From Glutinoglossum americanum (lineage: Eukaryota > Ascomycota > Geoglossomycetes > Geoglossales > Geoglossaceae): 64,000 bases of DNA. Positions within the stretch are counted from its first letter, which is position 1. Every line of letters starts with the position of its first letter. Position numbers and translations under genes: made by a program. The stretch covers positions 53,139 through 117,138 of the forward strand of contig JAGHQL010000077.1 of assembly GCA_020080175.1 (NCBI GenBank), in the 5' to 3' direction. Positions 24,431-36,154 of this stretch are shown here, one piece after another. The notes under the pieces are model-generated. The model was given only the letters and a program-made list of their open reading frames with translations. It made no database searches and was not told the origin of the DNA.

Positions 24431-27400
24431 ATGTACGGCCAACCGCAAAATGGACATCAGACGGGAGTGTCTACTCCCCGATCCTCTGCCTCTCTTCGAC
24501 CTCTTGTCATTACCCACGGCTCTCTAGAGCATTCTCTCTTGATTCCGACCTCATTACATTTTCACGCTTCCCAGCTCAAAGATGGGCTCCTAGCAACGTT
24601 TCCTCCTCCCACGGATGAACTAGCCCAGGACGATGAACCTTCATCTGTACCTGAGCTCGTCGCTCGCTACCTTGGATACATTGTTGATGAGGTGGAGGAT
24701 GGGGAAGATGATGCTCAAGGATCGTATGCTGAGGTCCTAAAGCTTGTTTTAAACGAGTTCGAGAGAGCGTTTCTCCGAGGGAACGAGGTGCATGCCGTCG
24801 CAGCCTCGTTACCTGGTATTGTCCAGAAAAAGATTGCGGTTATCAAGGCATACTACGCTGCTCGTTTCTCCGTCAACCGCCCCATCAGACCTCACGAATC
24901 CGCCTTGTTTAGAGCAGCTGCTGACGGCAATGCACGAATTTTTGCAATATTTGGTGGACAAGGCAATATTGAGGAGTATTTCGACGAGCTCCGTGAGGTA
25001 TACACGACATATCCCGGGTTTATTGAGAAGTTTATTGCTTCCTCCGCGGATCTTTTGCAATCACTTGCTAGAGACCATAGAGCAGAGAAGCTCTACCCAC
25101 ATGGCCTGAATGTCATGCGATGGCTACAAAACAAGGACTCTCAGCCGGATACTGATTATCTCGTCTCGGCACCCGTCAGCCTTCCGCTCATTGGGCTCGT
25201 GCAACTCGCACACTATGCAGTCACTTGCCATGTCCTTGGAACAACTCCCGGTAAAGTCCGGGAGCGCCTCAGTGGAACCACTGGTCATTCTCAGGGTATC
25301 GTCACAGCGGCTGCAATTGCGGCCGCAGATTCTTGGGAATCGTTTAACAAAGTTTCAAGAACTGCGCTCACAACACTTTTTTGGATTGGATCTCGTAGCC
25401 AACAGACATACCCTCGCACCTCACTAGCTCCGTCTGTTTTACAGGACTCCGTTGACAATGGCGAGGGGGTCCCAACGCCAATGCTAAGCATCCGAGACCT
25501 CCCCCAGTCGGCCGTACAGGAACACGTCGATGCAACAAACCACCACCTTCCGGAGGATAGACACATTCAGATATCTTTGGTCAACAGTGCTCGTAACGTG
25601 GTTGTAACAGGACCTCCGATTTCTCTTTACGGTCTCAATTTAAGACTCCGTAAGGTCAAAGCGCCAACGGGCCTCGACCAGACTCGTATTCCCTTCACAG
25701 AGCGCAAAATTCGCTTTGTCAACCGATTTCTCCCTATCACTGCACCATTCCACAGCCCGTATCTCGCCGAAGCCTACGGAAACATCGAAGAGGATCTCAC
25801 CAATGTCAAGATTCTGGGCAAAGATCTTGGCATTCCAGTCTTTGGCACGCTTGATGGAAAGGACCTCCGAGAAGAGGGGAGTAAGAATGTGGTCCCTATC
25901 CTTGTCCGGATGATCACACATGATCCCGTTCACTGGGAGCGAGCGACTACCTTCCCGAATGCAACTCACATTTTGGACTTCGGACCCGGTGGAATCTCGG
26001 GTCTTGGCGTTCTCACACAACGAAACAAGGACGGTACTGGTGTTCGTATCATCCTCGCTGGAGATATGGAAGGCACAAACGCGGTGGTTGGATATAAGCC
26101 AGAGCTATTTGACCGTGATGAAGAACATGCCATCAAATACGCCATTGACTGGGTCAAGGAATTTGGCCCACGCCTTGTGAAAACCTCGGCTGGGCGCACC
26201 TATGTTGACACAAAGATGAGCAGACTTTTGGGAGTCCCTCCAGTCATGGTTGCTGGCATGACCCCTTGCACCGTTCCTTGGGATTTTGTCGCAGCCGTAA
26301 TGAACGCAGGATACCACATCGAGCTTGCCGGGGGTGGGTATTACAATGCAAAGACTATGACCGAAGCTGTCAGCAAGATTGAAAAGACTATTACTCCGGG
26401 ACGCGGCATTACTTGCAATCTCATCTACGTCAACCCCCGCGCCATGGCCTGGCAAGTGCCTCTCATTGCACAACTGCGTGCCGAGGGCATGCCCATTGAA
26501 GGAATGACAATCGGCGCCGGGGTCCCGTCTATAGAGGTTGCGAACGAGTATATCGAGACACTTGGAATAAAGCATATTGCCTTCAAGCCAGGGTCTATTG
26601 ATGCCATTCATCAGGTCATCAACATCGCTAAAGCCAATCCAACATTCCCAGTCATTCTCCAATGGACCGGTGGGCGAGGAGGAGGCCATCACTCTTTCGA
26701 GGATTTTCACCAGCCAATTCTGCAGATGTATGGCCGAATAAGGAGGTGCAGCAATATTATCCTTGTCGCCGGTAGCGGGTTTGGCGGTGCCGATGATACA
26801 TACCCTTATCTCACCGGCAAGTGGGCTGAAAAGTATCGATACCCGCCTATGCCTTTCGATGGTATCCTTTTTGGTAGCCGCATGATGACAGCTAAAGAAG
26901 CCCACACCAGCAAAAATGCAAAGAAGGCAATCGTTGACGCGGAAGGTCTCGACGACAGCCAATGGGAAAAAACATATAAGGGCCCGGCAGGTGGGGTCAT
27001 CACTGTGCGATCCGAAATGGGGGAGCCAATCCACAAGCTTGCAACAAGAGGCGTCAAATTCTGGGCGGAGATGGACCAGAAAATTTTCAGCTTAGATAAG
27101 GCGAAGCGACTCCCCGAGTTAAAAAAGCACCGTGAATATATTATTAGGAAACTAAATGATGACTTCCAGAAAGTTTGGTTCGGGAGGGACTCAGCCGGCG
27201 AGTCAGTGGACCTCGAAGATATGACTTACGCTGAAGTTGTTCGGAGAATGGTTGATCTAATGTATATCAAACACGAAAACCGCTGGATTGATAAATCTTT
27301 GGTACGGCTCACTGGCGACTTCATACGCCGGGTTGAGGAACGCTTCACCCTTTCGGGGGGTAGGCCTTCATTGCTACAGAATTATTCTGAACTCGACAAC

Positions 27401-30400
27401 CCTTACCCAGCAGTTGAGAAAATATTGAAGGCATACCCCGAGTCGGAGCAACAGCTCATCAATGCACAAGATGTACAACACTTCCTCCTCCTCTGCCAGA
27501 GGCGTGGCCAGAAGCCAGTCCCGTTTGTGCCATCTCTGGACGAGAACTTTGAATTCTGGTTCAAAAAAGACTCTCTATGGCAGTCCGAAGACCTTGAAGC
27601 CGTTGTTGACCAAGACGTTGGAAGAACTTGCATCCTCCAAGGGCCAATGGCTGTCAGGTATTCCAAGGTTGTTGACGAGCCTGCTAAGGATATTCTGGAT
27701 GGCGTGCATGAGTCTCACATTCAGCTCCTAAAAACGGACGTCTATGGAGGTCAGGAGACGGCGATTCCAGTTGTGGAGTACTTCGGCGGAAAGCTTATTG
27801 AGCGTGACGTTGACGAACTCGATGTCGAAGGCCTGACAACTTCCGAAGATAAAGATAAACTCACTTATAGACTCTCTTCTTCGGCTGGTGCGGACCTCCC
27901 GGACCAAGAATCATGGTTCGCTCTGCTCGCAGGCAAGGATTACTCTTGGAGATATGCGTTGTTCACCACAGATGCGTTTGTGCAGGGCCAGAAATTCCAA
28001 ACTAATCCCATTAGGAGGGTCTTCACCCCTACTCCTGGTTTGGTAGTGGAGATAACGCATCCAAATGATCCGAGGAAGACCACTATCACAGCCAAGGAGC
28101 AGTCACACTCTGGGGCGAAATATGTAAAGGTCATTGAAATAAAGTCTACTAGCGAAGGCGAGATCACTGTCAATTTGCTGGAAGAGAGAACTGTCGAGGG
28201 TAAGGCGGTGGCCTTGCCTTTGAAGTTCACATACCATCCGGAAGTCGGCTCTGCCCCAATTCGGGAGGTTATGGAGGGCCGAAATGACCGGATTAAGGAG
28301 TTCTACTATCGTATTTGGTTCGGCAATGAAAGGGTGCCATTGGATGCTTCTGCCACGGACCGTTTTGAAGGCGGCAGGACGACAGTCACGAGCAAGGCAA
28401 TTGCGGACTTCGTCCACGCGGTCGGAAACACAGGTGAAGCTTTCGTCGAGCGCCCTGGAAAAGAGGTCTATGCACCTATGGATTTCGCGATAGTTGTTGG
28501 GTGGAAAGCTATTATCAAGCCAATCTTCCCGAAGGTTATTGATGGCGATCTTTTAAAACTCGTTCATCTTTCTAATGGATTCCGAATGATTCCTGGTGCC
28601 GAGCCTTTGAAAAAAGGCGACGTGCTTGACACCACTGCTCAGATCAACGCTGTGATTAACCAAGATTCAGGGAAGATGGTTGAGGTCTGCGGTACGATCA
28701 CCAGAGAGGGCCGGCCTGTAATGGAGGTGACTAGTCAATTCCTATACCGTGGCACTTACACCGATTTTGAAAATACCTTCCAACGGAAGGCTGAAACCCC
28801 AATGCAGCTGCATCTTGGATCAGCAAAGGACGTAGCTGTTCTCAGATCGAAGGAGTGGTTCTGTCTAGATGATCCCGAAACTGAGCTTCTCCACAAGACC
28901 TTAACATTCCGTCTAACAAGCCTTGTTCGATTCAAAAACAAAACTGTTTTCAGTAGTGTGCAAACGCTAGGTCAAGTGCTCCTAGAGCTCCCTACGAAAG
29001 AAATTATTCAGGTGGCTTTCGTTGAGTACCAGGCGGGTACCTCTAACGGAAACCCGGTTATTGACTACCTTCAGCGATACGGTTCTTCCATTGAACAGCC
29101 AGTCAACTTCGAGAATGCTATTCCTTTGAGTGGAAAAACCCCTTTGATCCTAAAGGCACCTGCCACCAATGAAACCTACGCTCGCGTTTCCGGTGATTAT
29201 AATCCCATTCACGTCTCACGTGTCTTTTCTAGCTACGTCGATCTTAGAGGCACCATCACTCACGGCATGTATACCAGCGCCTCGGTGCGTAGTCTCGTCG
29301 AGACTTGGGCCGCTGAGAACAACATCGGGCGGGTACGAAGCTTCCACTGCTCTCTCGTCGGCATGGTACTTCCCAATGACGTTATCGAAGTGAAGCTTCA
29401 ACATGTCGGTATGGTTGCTGGAAGGAAGATCATCAAAGTCGAGGCCATAAATAGGGACACCGAGGATAAGCTGCTTCTGGGTGAGGCCGAGGTTGAGCAA
29501 CCCATCTCCGCCTATGTCTTCACCGGCCAAGGTAGCCAGGAACAAGGGATGGGTATGGAACTTTATGCGAGTAGCGAGGTTGCTAGGGAAGTCTGGGACA
29601 GGGCTGACAAGCACTTTATGGATAATTATGGTAGGTGATTCTGGCAACACTACTAGTTTCTCAACTAACATTTCTCCAGGCTTCGCTATCACCAATATTG
29701 TAAAGAACAACCCGAAGGAGCTTACAATCCATTTCGGGGGTCCACGCGGAAAGGCCATTCGGCAAAATTACATGTCTATGACCTTTGAGACTGTTGGTGT
29801 TGATGGCAGCATCAAATCAGAGAAAATCTTCAAAGAGGTCAATGAAAACACCGATTCTTATACCTATCTGTCACCAACCGGACTACTCTCCGCTACTCAG
29901 TTCACGCAACCAGCTTTGACCTTGATGGAAAAGGCCAGTTTTGAGGACATGCGCGCCAAGGGGCTTGTGCAGAGGGATAGCACATTCGCAGGTCATTCTC
30001 TTGGAGAGTATTCTGCACTCGCTGCACTTGCTGAGGTCATGCCTATTGAGAGCTTGGTATCTGTCGTCTTCTACAGAGGCCTCACCATGCAAGTTGCTGT
30101 GGAGCGTGATGAAACCGGACGATCCAACTACTCTATGTGTGCCGTCAATCCCAGCAGAATTTCAAAGAGTATGTTCAAACCCTATTCCGAAACTTGAGTG
30201 GATGACGCGCTAACTTTGAAATAGCCTTCAATGAACAGGCTCTCCAATATGTTGTTGAGAACATCGCTGAGGAGACTAAGTGGCTTTTGGAAATCGTCAA
30301 TTACAACATTGCGAATATGCAATACGTCTGCGCTGGAGATCTGCGAGCCCTCGATTGCCTAACCAATGTTACCAATTACCTCAAAGTCCAGAAGGTCGAT

Positions 30401-30875
30401 ATTCAAGCCTTGACGCAAACCATGTCTCTCGACGACGTCAAAGCTCACTTAGTGGAGATTATCCGCGAGTGTGCCAAGCAAACTGAGGCCAAGCCAAAGC
30501 CTCTAGACCTGCAGCGTGGCTTTGCTACTATCCCACTAAAAGGGATCGATGTCCCATTCCACTCTACCTTCTTGCGGTCAGGTGTCAAGCCGTTCCGTAG
30601 TTTCTTGCTGAAGAAAATCGACAAGAATACCATCGACCCGAGCAAGCTGATTGGGAAATATGTCCCTAACGTCACCGCCAAACCCTTCCAGCTTACAAAG
30701 GAATACTTCGAAGATGTCTATCGTCTTACCAACTCCCCAAGGATTGCCAACGTGTTAGCTAATGTAGGTTAACCCCATCAAATCAGCTTCTCTGGGCACG
30801 ATCGCGCTAACGACTTTTTAGTGGGACAAATACGAAGAACCCAAGACCGAAACCGTGAAGGCGCAAGCCTTATGA
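24431..30875 (+). CDS. fas1: Fatty acid synthase subunit beta
   Basis: Beta chain of the fungal fatty acid synthase. Exons are 24431-29630, 29680-30168, 30225-30763 and 30822-30875, total 6282 nt, 2093 aa, a normal length. The order is acetyltransferase with Ser at about 287 (TGHSQGIV), flavin enoyl reductase ([31 protein letters not shown]), dehydratase with the hot-dog motif [13 protein letters not shown], and malonyl/palmitoyl transferase with Ser at about 1840 ([11 protein letters not shown]). The three introns lie close to the 3' end. The last exon codes for only 17 residues (from WDKYEE). The start ATG directly follows the divergent promoter and gives the expected N-terminus. The pairing with full-length fas2 and housekeeping neighbours indicates the primary-metabolism synthase and not a toxin-cluster copy. 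Confidence 0.97.
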
Positions 30876-31632
30876 GATTCTTAGATCGTGCGTCAGGAGC
30901 GTCTGTACAGCTTCACCGAGTAGCCTAATAGAGTTGCGGCCAGCCCCCCTAGACTTGCTTTAATTGCAGATTGTCGCCTTTTCCCCTACTCTTTACGTCT
31001 CGCGTTGTATATAATATCTTTAGCTTAAAAGAATTCAGATTATGGTTTAGATCATTGAATTCACCTGTTATCAAGCACGTTTAGAGGGGCCAAATATTAT
31101 CGGCCGACATCTTGACCTGTCGATTCTCCTGCGTCAAGGAATTATGGCTCTCCGTACGGATTACAGCGACCCCACCAAGAATTTCTAATTCAAATATTCA
31201 ATTCAGTTTTAGACCCACCTTAAGGGAGCCAGAGTGTTAGAGTATCACGGCGGGAGTATATGCTTTAAAGAGATCTGTTGGGACAAACACTAGAACGAAA
31301 CGCGCCGAAATGCTAGTTACCGCTCGTGGACAATGATGAGTCATCACCCAAGCCGTAACTTTCAAGATGAATTGCTGCTTTAAGTGAAGTTCCAAACGCA
31401 CTCCCGATGACCTTGGTTCCACGGACAAACACGAGTGTCGGTGTGACAAAGTCATTGGATGAACGACAACTGTTCAATCTATAGGTGTGGGTCTAACAGC
31501 TGATGTCGTTTCCCATGAAACGTTGAATCAAACCTTCCTGTGCTTTCATCACTAAACTCTCCTGCTCTTTCTCCACCCCACTTGTCTTCGATATTGTCCA
31601 ACCCTGACCCTTACTGCCCTTAGCTTAGCGGG
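30876..31632. other. Intergenic region between fas1 and PRPP synthetase
   Basis: This 757 bp stretch between two plus-strand genes should hold the fas1 3' UTR and the next promoter. It is AT-rich around 31000-31070. A CT-rich stretch near 31540-31625 just upstream of the next ATG is typical of fungal promoters. No gene was recognised. Confidence 0.5.
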
Positions 31633-33740
31633 ATGCGACGCGTCAAGATCTTTTCAGGCACTTCTCATCCCCTGCTTACAGAGGCCATCTGTGAACGGCT
31701 CGGCACTCAGCCTGCAAAGTGTGAGCTTAAAAACTTCAGCAATGGGGAAACAAGCGTCAACATCGGTTAGTGACTCCACAGAAGTCCCAACCCGGATGTG
31801 AGATCGAGGTCTAAATAGAGACTTCCTCTAGGCTGTTCAATTCGAGATCAGGATGTTTTCGTGGTCCAAAGCGGTAGCACGAGGTATACACGCACTCCTG
31901 CATGAAATGATGGGGGACTCTGACGATGGGTTTAAATAGGGTCAACGATAATATCATGGAACTCCTTATTATGATATCCGCCTGCAAAGGGGGCTCAGCT
32001 AACAAGATTACCGGTTCGACTTCCTAGTTAAGTTGTCCCATCGCATAAGCTAATAGCCATAGCTGTGATGCCATACTTCCCGTACTCCAGGCAGAGCAAG
32101 AAGAAATCCCACCGAGGGGCGATCACAGCGCGGATGCTAGCCAACCTGCTAACTGTGGCTGGTGTCGATCACATTGTGACCGTAGACTTACATGTTAGTC
32201 ATCATGTCCCACCATCGAACGATAATAGATACCGGCACATCTGCTTATCCTGACTGTCTCGCTAGGCTTCTCAAATGCAAGGCTTCTTTGGCAAGCCTGT
32301 CGATAACCTACACGCCGAACCTTTGATTGCTCGATGGATCCGACATAATGTATCGCGATGGCAAGAAGCAGTTGTTGTGTCCAAAAACCCGGGTGGCACG
32401 AAGCGAGTGACATCTCTGGCGGATGCGTTGAAGCTGAACTTCGGGATTGTGACCACGGACAAGAGGAGATTTAGACCCGCAAGCGTGAGCTCTAGTGTCG
32501 TTCTAGATCGGTTAGGAGTGGATAGGATTGGCGGCGAGGCGAACGGCGTAGATGAAGAAGTGCTTGAGCCAGAGGCATCAACACATCCTAGCGATACCGA
32601 TCGAGATGGCATCACACTATCGTATCGGAGGAGGCGAGAGGAAAGCGGAAGCGCGGGTCGCGAGCGGACGGTTGTGCCAAGTGAACGACTCCCGGGTCCT
32701 CTCACAAATGGCAATTCTAATCCATCGACCACAAACCTATCACATCGCCACCGAGCCAGCTCTAGTACCCTGCACAGTGGCAGCCCGACCCCAAGCCCAT
32801 TGGCAAGATCGACCAGGGTTAGTTCATTCTCGAACCAGGTTTCGACATCACCCCCACCACTGCGGAGCGCTACCACGTCACCGTCCAACCCACAGGGTGC
32901 TGTGGAGGATCCCACCGACGAATACACCGATGAGAGAGCTCGTGAAGTTATTACCGGAAGGCTGATTCAAGGCCATATCGTCGATGACGATTACCCTTCG
33001 CCCACCATATCCGCAATGTCAGGCTCCAATGCTGCACTCCCCGAACGATCTCACGGTCGTTCCGAATCAGTGGACGAGGACTCTATGACACAATCAATAA
33101 TATCCACTACATCTTCTTTCATGCTTTCTCAACAGCCTGAGCATGCCTTGGGAGGTACATTTGACGCTACCGCCTCCTCCGATGAGGAGGAAGAAGGATT
33201 GAAGAACCCAGAGCTAGAGCAGATGATTACGCTAGTTGGCAACGTTCGGGGTAGAACAGTTTTCATCGTTGATGATATGATTGATAAGCCAGGCAGCTGG
33301 ATTGCCGCAGCAGAATGTGTTGTCAAGAGAGGAGGCGCTAAGAGAGTTTTCTGCATCGCCACGCATGGATTATTTGGCGATGACTGCCTCGCTCAAATGG
33401 AAGCCCATGAATGCATTGACTATGTGAGTGGTTTCCCTGTGATGATAGCTACCCATTCCCCCAACTGGGTGCATCCATTGATGAGTCCGCCACTTCTCAA
33501 AAGATCGTCGTCACGAACACGTTCCCAATACCCCCCGAGAAATTGAGAAGGGTGAAGAAATTGGTAGTGCTGGATGTGTCGAACCTCCTTGCGGAAGCTA
33601 TCAGGAGGAATCATTACGGTCAGCAGGGTTTCGTTTCTCAGGAGCCACCACAATAATTATTATCAAAATCGACAACTAACATTATTGTTACACTTGCAGG
33701 GGAGAGCATTTCGCAGCTCTACCAGTATTATACAGATTAA
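31633..33740 (+). CDS. Ribose-phosphate pyrophosphokinase, PRS5-like with long insertions
   Basis: PRPP synthetase-family protein, supplying phosphoribosyl pyrophosphate for nucleotides, histidine and tryptophan. Exons are 31633-31765, 31832-31883, 31940-32013, 32063-32193, 32266-33423, 33486-33618 and 33700-33740, total 1722 nt, 573 aa against about 320 for a canonical enzyme. The core motifs are SNGETSVN, VMPYFPYSRQ, VTVDLHASQMQGFF near residue 124, the catalytic loop SKNPGGTKRV near 168 and the PRPP loop VFIVDDMIDKPGS near 461. Two Ser/acidic low-complexity insertions (about residues 200-353 and 377-447) resemble the two non-homologous regions known for yeast Prs5. The loop differs from the usual DAGGAKR, so this may be a structural or regulatory subunit of a hetero-oligomer. 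The acceptor at 33485 is the least certain junction. Confidence 0.88.
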
Positions 33741-34929
33741 GGCAGTATGGTTTGGGAGTAGCTTTTGCACTTCAGGCCCTTTGAAATACCAAATCATTCT
33801 TTTATGAATTGAAACGTGTTACGATATTACCAGCCCGTACTCAAGTTTCGAAAGTCTTGTTTCCCTCTTCGATATGACTTCACCTGGAGTGTTGCGAAGT
33901 TAGACATGTCTCCCTGCTGGGCACTTACAGGAGTTCTGGCCTTTTGTGCTTTCCTTCAAACTTCAACGCCAGCACTGTCTAATGGATTGATTACTCTCTG
34001 CTCAAGACTACACCAAGTGACCCCACCCCCCAGCGACGCAGAACTTTCTAGAGTACTGCAAGAGGACCTCCTCATAGAGACCTCTTAACGGAGCGTTGGC
34101 AGATTAAGTTACCTTTTATACCTGGAAACTGAAGGCACTTCTTTCTTTTCTTCCTAGAGTGGATGGAGTGCAAGAGAACGTTCCAGACATGTATACGTGT
34201 GTTCTTCCCAAGTTTATCTCGCTCTAGCTAGAGATTTTAGGGTAGGTAGTTCAATGAAAGCACGAGTCTTTTGCCGTTGAGAAAAAGAGATATGTGTGGC
34301 TTCCAGGATGGCGGCTGACAAGCCGTGAACTGCGATACAATCAACGATTATTTCTAGATTACGGAGGCACAACCCGCGTTCCAAGTAGTATGATCATTTT
34401 CATTTCCATACCCAATCTGCGAAATACAGCCGATACCAGGATCCCCATTCCCAACCGGATTTTCTTAGCTGAGGGAGTGAGAATGGTGTTTGTCAGCAAA
34501 TCCCGTTGGCTCAATAATAACCACCAACGCCAGCCAAAGAAAATTCGCCCCTGACACCGCCGTCATTATAGCTAGTGCCTAATTCCCGCCAACTGCAAAG
34601 TGAATGTGCGCTTACGCAGCAATCACTATTATTTCATCTTGTTTGCTGGAGGATCAGGTCATTTACGTCATGTCACGTCACATCCACGACCGTCGTCTTT
34701 TTTTTTTTCGAGCGTTTGCCGCTGGTTGGTATTTTTTTTCCTTCGAGCATATATTCCGGCCGCAAAACGCGGATGGATGCCGAAATATGGAGGAAGAAGG
34801 GGTGGGTCGTCCGGTTGGGCTGGTTGGTTGGGGTTCGAGAATAAGCCCGGGATCGCCCTTATCATTTCCGAGGGCCAATCGCACCTCGCACACACTCTCC
34901 ACCATCCGTTCATTCCCCTCCCCCGCGCT

Positions 34930-35160
34930 CGAACTTCCCCCCAAAAAAAAAACAATTTTTTTTTTTTTTTTTTATAAAACACACCCAACACAGTTTTTCG
35001 GACCCCAAAATAAAAAAAAAAGTTGGGCGAGGCAAAAAAAATAAAAATAAAAATAAAAAAACCCCTTCAAGGGAAATTGGAGTTTATCTTACTTTTTCCT
35101 TCTTTTTTTTTTTGAGAATGACGAAACAAATTTTATTTAAATTTCTCCAAATTTTTTTAA
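34930..35160. repeat. Homopolymer-rich low-complexity block
   Basis: Successive A-runs and T-runs, including an A-run passing directly into CAA and a roughly 20 nt T-run near 34950-34972, then A-rich stretches with (AAAAAT) units near 35030-35060. Either genuine low-complexity DNA or unreliable sequence. Confidence 0.7.
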
Positions 35161-36096
35161 TTTCAAAAGGGGGGGAGTGTCCCGTGATGCGAAGGGGACC
35201 CGGGGACTTGGGATTGGGATTTTTGGGGGAAATTTTTCTTAGCCCGTCGCGCTATCCCCATGCGCGGTAGCTAGTGTATATGTGTGCGTGTGTGTGTGTG
35301 CAGAGAAGGGAGAGGAGAAGAAGAAAAAAAAAACTGGGGTGTTCTGTCCTATGGGCTTTTTTATTATTTTTTATTTTTATTTTTTCTGGCTTCATCGACT
35401 CATCTAGACAAGAGAGATTATTAACTTTGTGGTTCTATGGCTAACCCTCTACTTTTCTTTTTCTCTCCCTCTCGCGCATAGTTTGAAATGCTTTTTACTA
35501 AACAGAGTCGTCGTCATTATTATTGTTGCTACACCTATAATACCTCCTCGTTCTTCTCCCGCGGTATGGGTGAGGCACGGATCGCACCCCAACCAGTGCG
35601 CACACAAGAAGAGATCTTTCTTTCCTTTTTTCCCCCTAATTTACCCACACTCTGGAAGATAATCAGATGGTTGCCTTGGGAAAAAATTGCGCTCGGGGGA
35701 ATTCTCGCGGACTTCACACCACAATTTTATTTATCGGTTTCTTGGCTCGTCATCTTATCGTCCGATCGGCAGAAAAGCGTAGAAGCCGATTTTCAGGAGA
35801 TTGGCAGGAAAATCTCTCTCTCCGCCTGAAGAGCCATTGTGCGCTAGTGGTCCTCCTGGGTCAAAACCCGCATAGCCGAAAACGCCTGCTGCAGCTGAAA
35901 GACAGCTCTCTTTGCTTTTCTCAAATTCCTTTTTCTGCCTTCGTTCGTGGTGGATTGGATGCCCGAAGAACGGGAAAATGGGCGCTCACCTTCCTTGCTT
36001 GGTCGTCCCCCGTGCAGAATAACCGAAACAGACGGGCTTCCCATTCGCATTGCGGCTCATCAGCGTATTTTACCTGCAACAGGAAGGCCATGACTA

Positions 36097-36154
36097 GCTG
36101 GCTAGGTTGCTGGCTAGGTTGCTGGTCAGGTTGCTGGTCAGGTTGCTGGCTAGG
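36097..36154. repeat. 12-bp minisatellite, about 4.8 copies
   Basis: Tandem copies of GCTGGCTAGGTT; the third and fourth copies read GCTGGTCAGGTT. Read on the minus strand the unit would code for a repeating Asn-Leu-Ala/Thr-Ser, but the frame has no other support. Confidence 0.85.

Noticed and set aside
26105-27034. 309-codon minus-strand frame inside fas1
   Set aside because: It lies fully within conserved enoyl reductase coding sequence and shows no own motif; antisense shadow.
17625-30875. Fatty acid synthase pair as part of a toxin or polyketide cluster
   Set aside because: Both subunits have complete housekeeping-type domain sets, and the neighbours are housekeeping genes; no polyketide synthase, P450 or cluster regulator is present.
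34600-35050. Overlapping frames of about 90-146 codons on both strands
   Set aside because: They read through A- and T-runs (Phe, Lys tracts), overlap in several frames and show no codon bias or motif.
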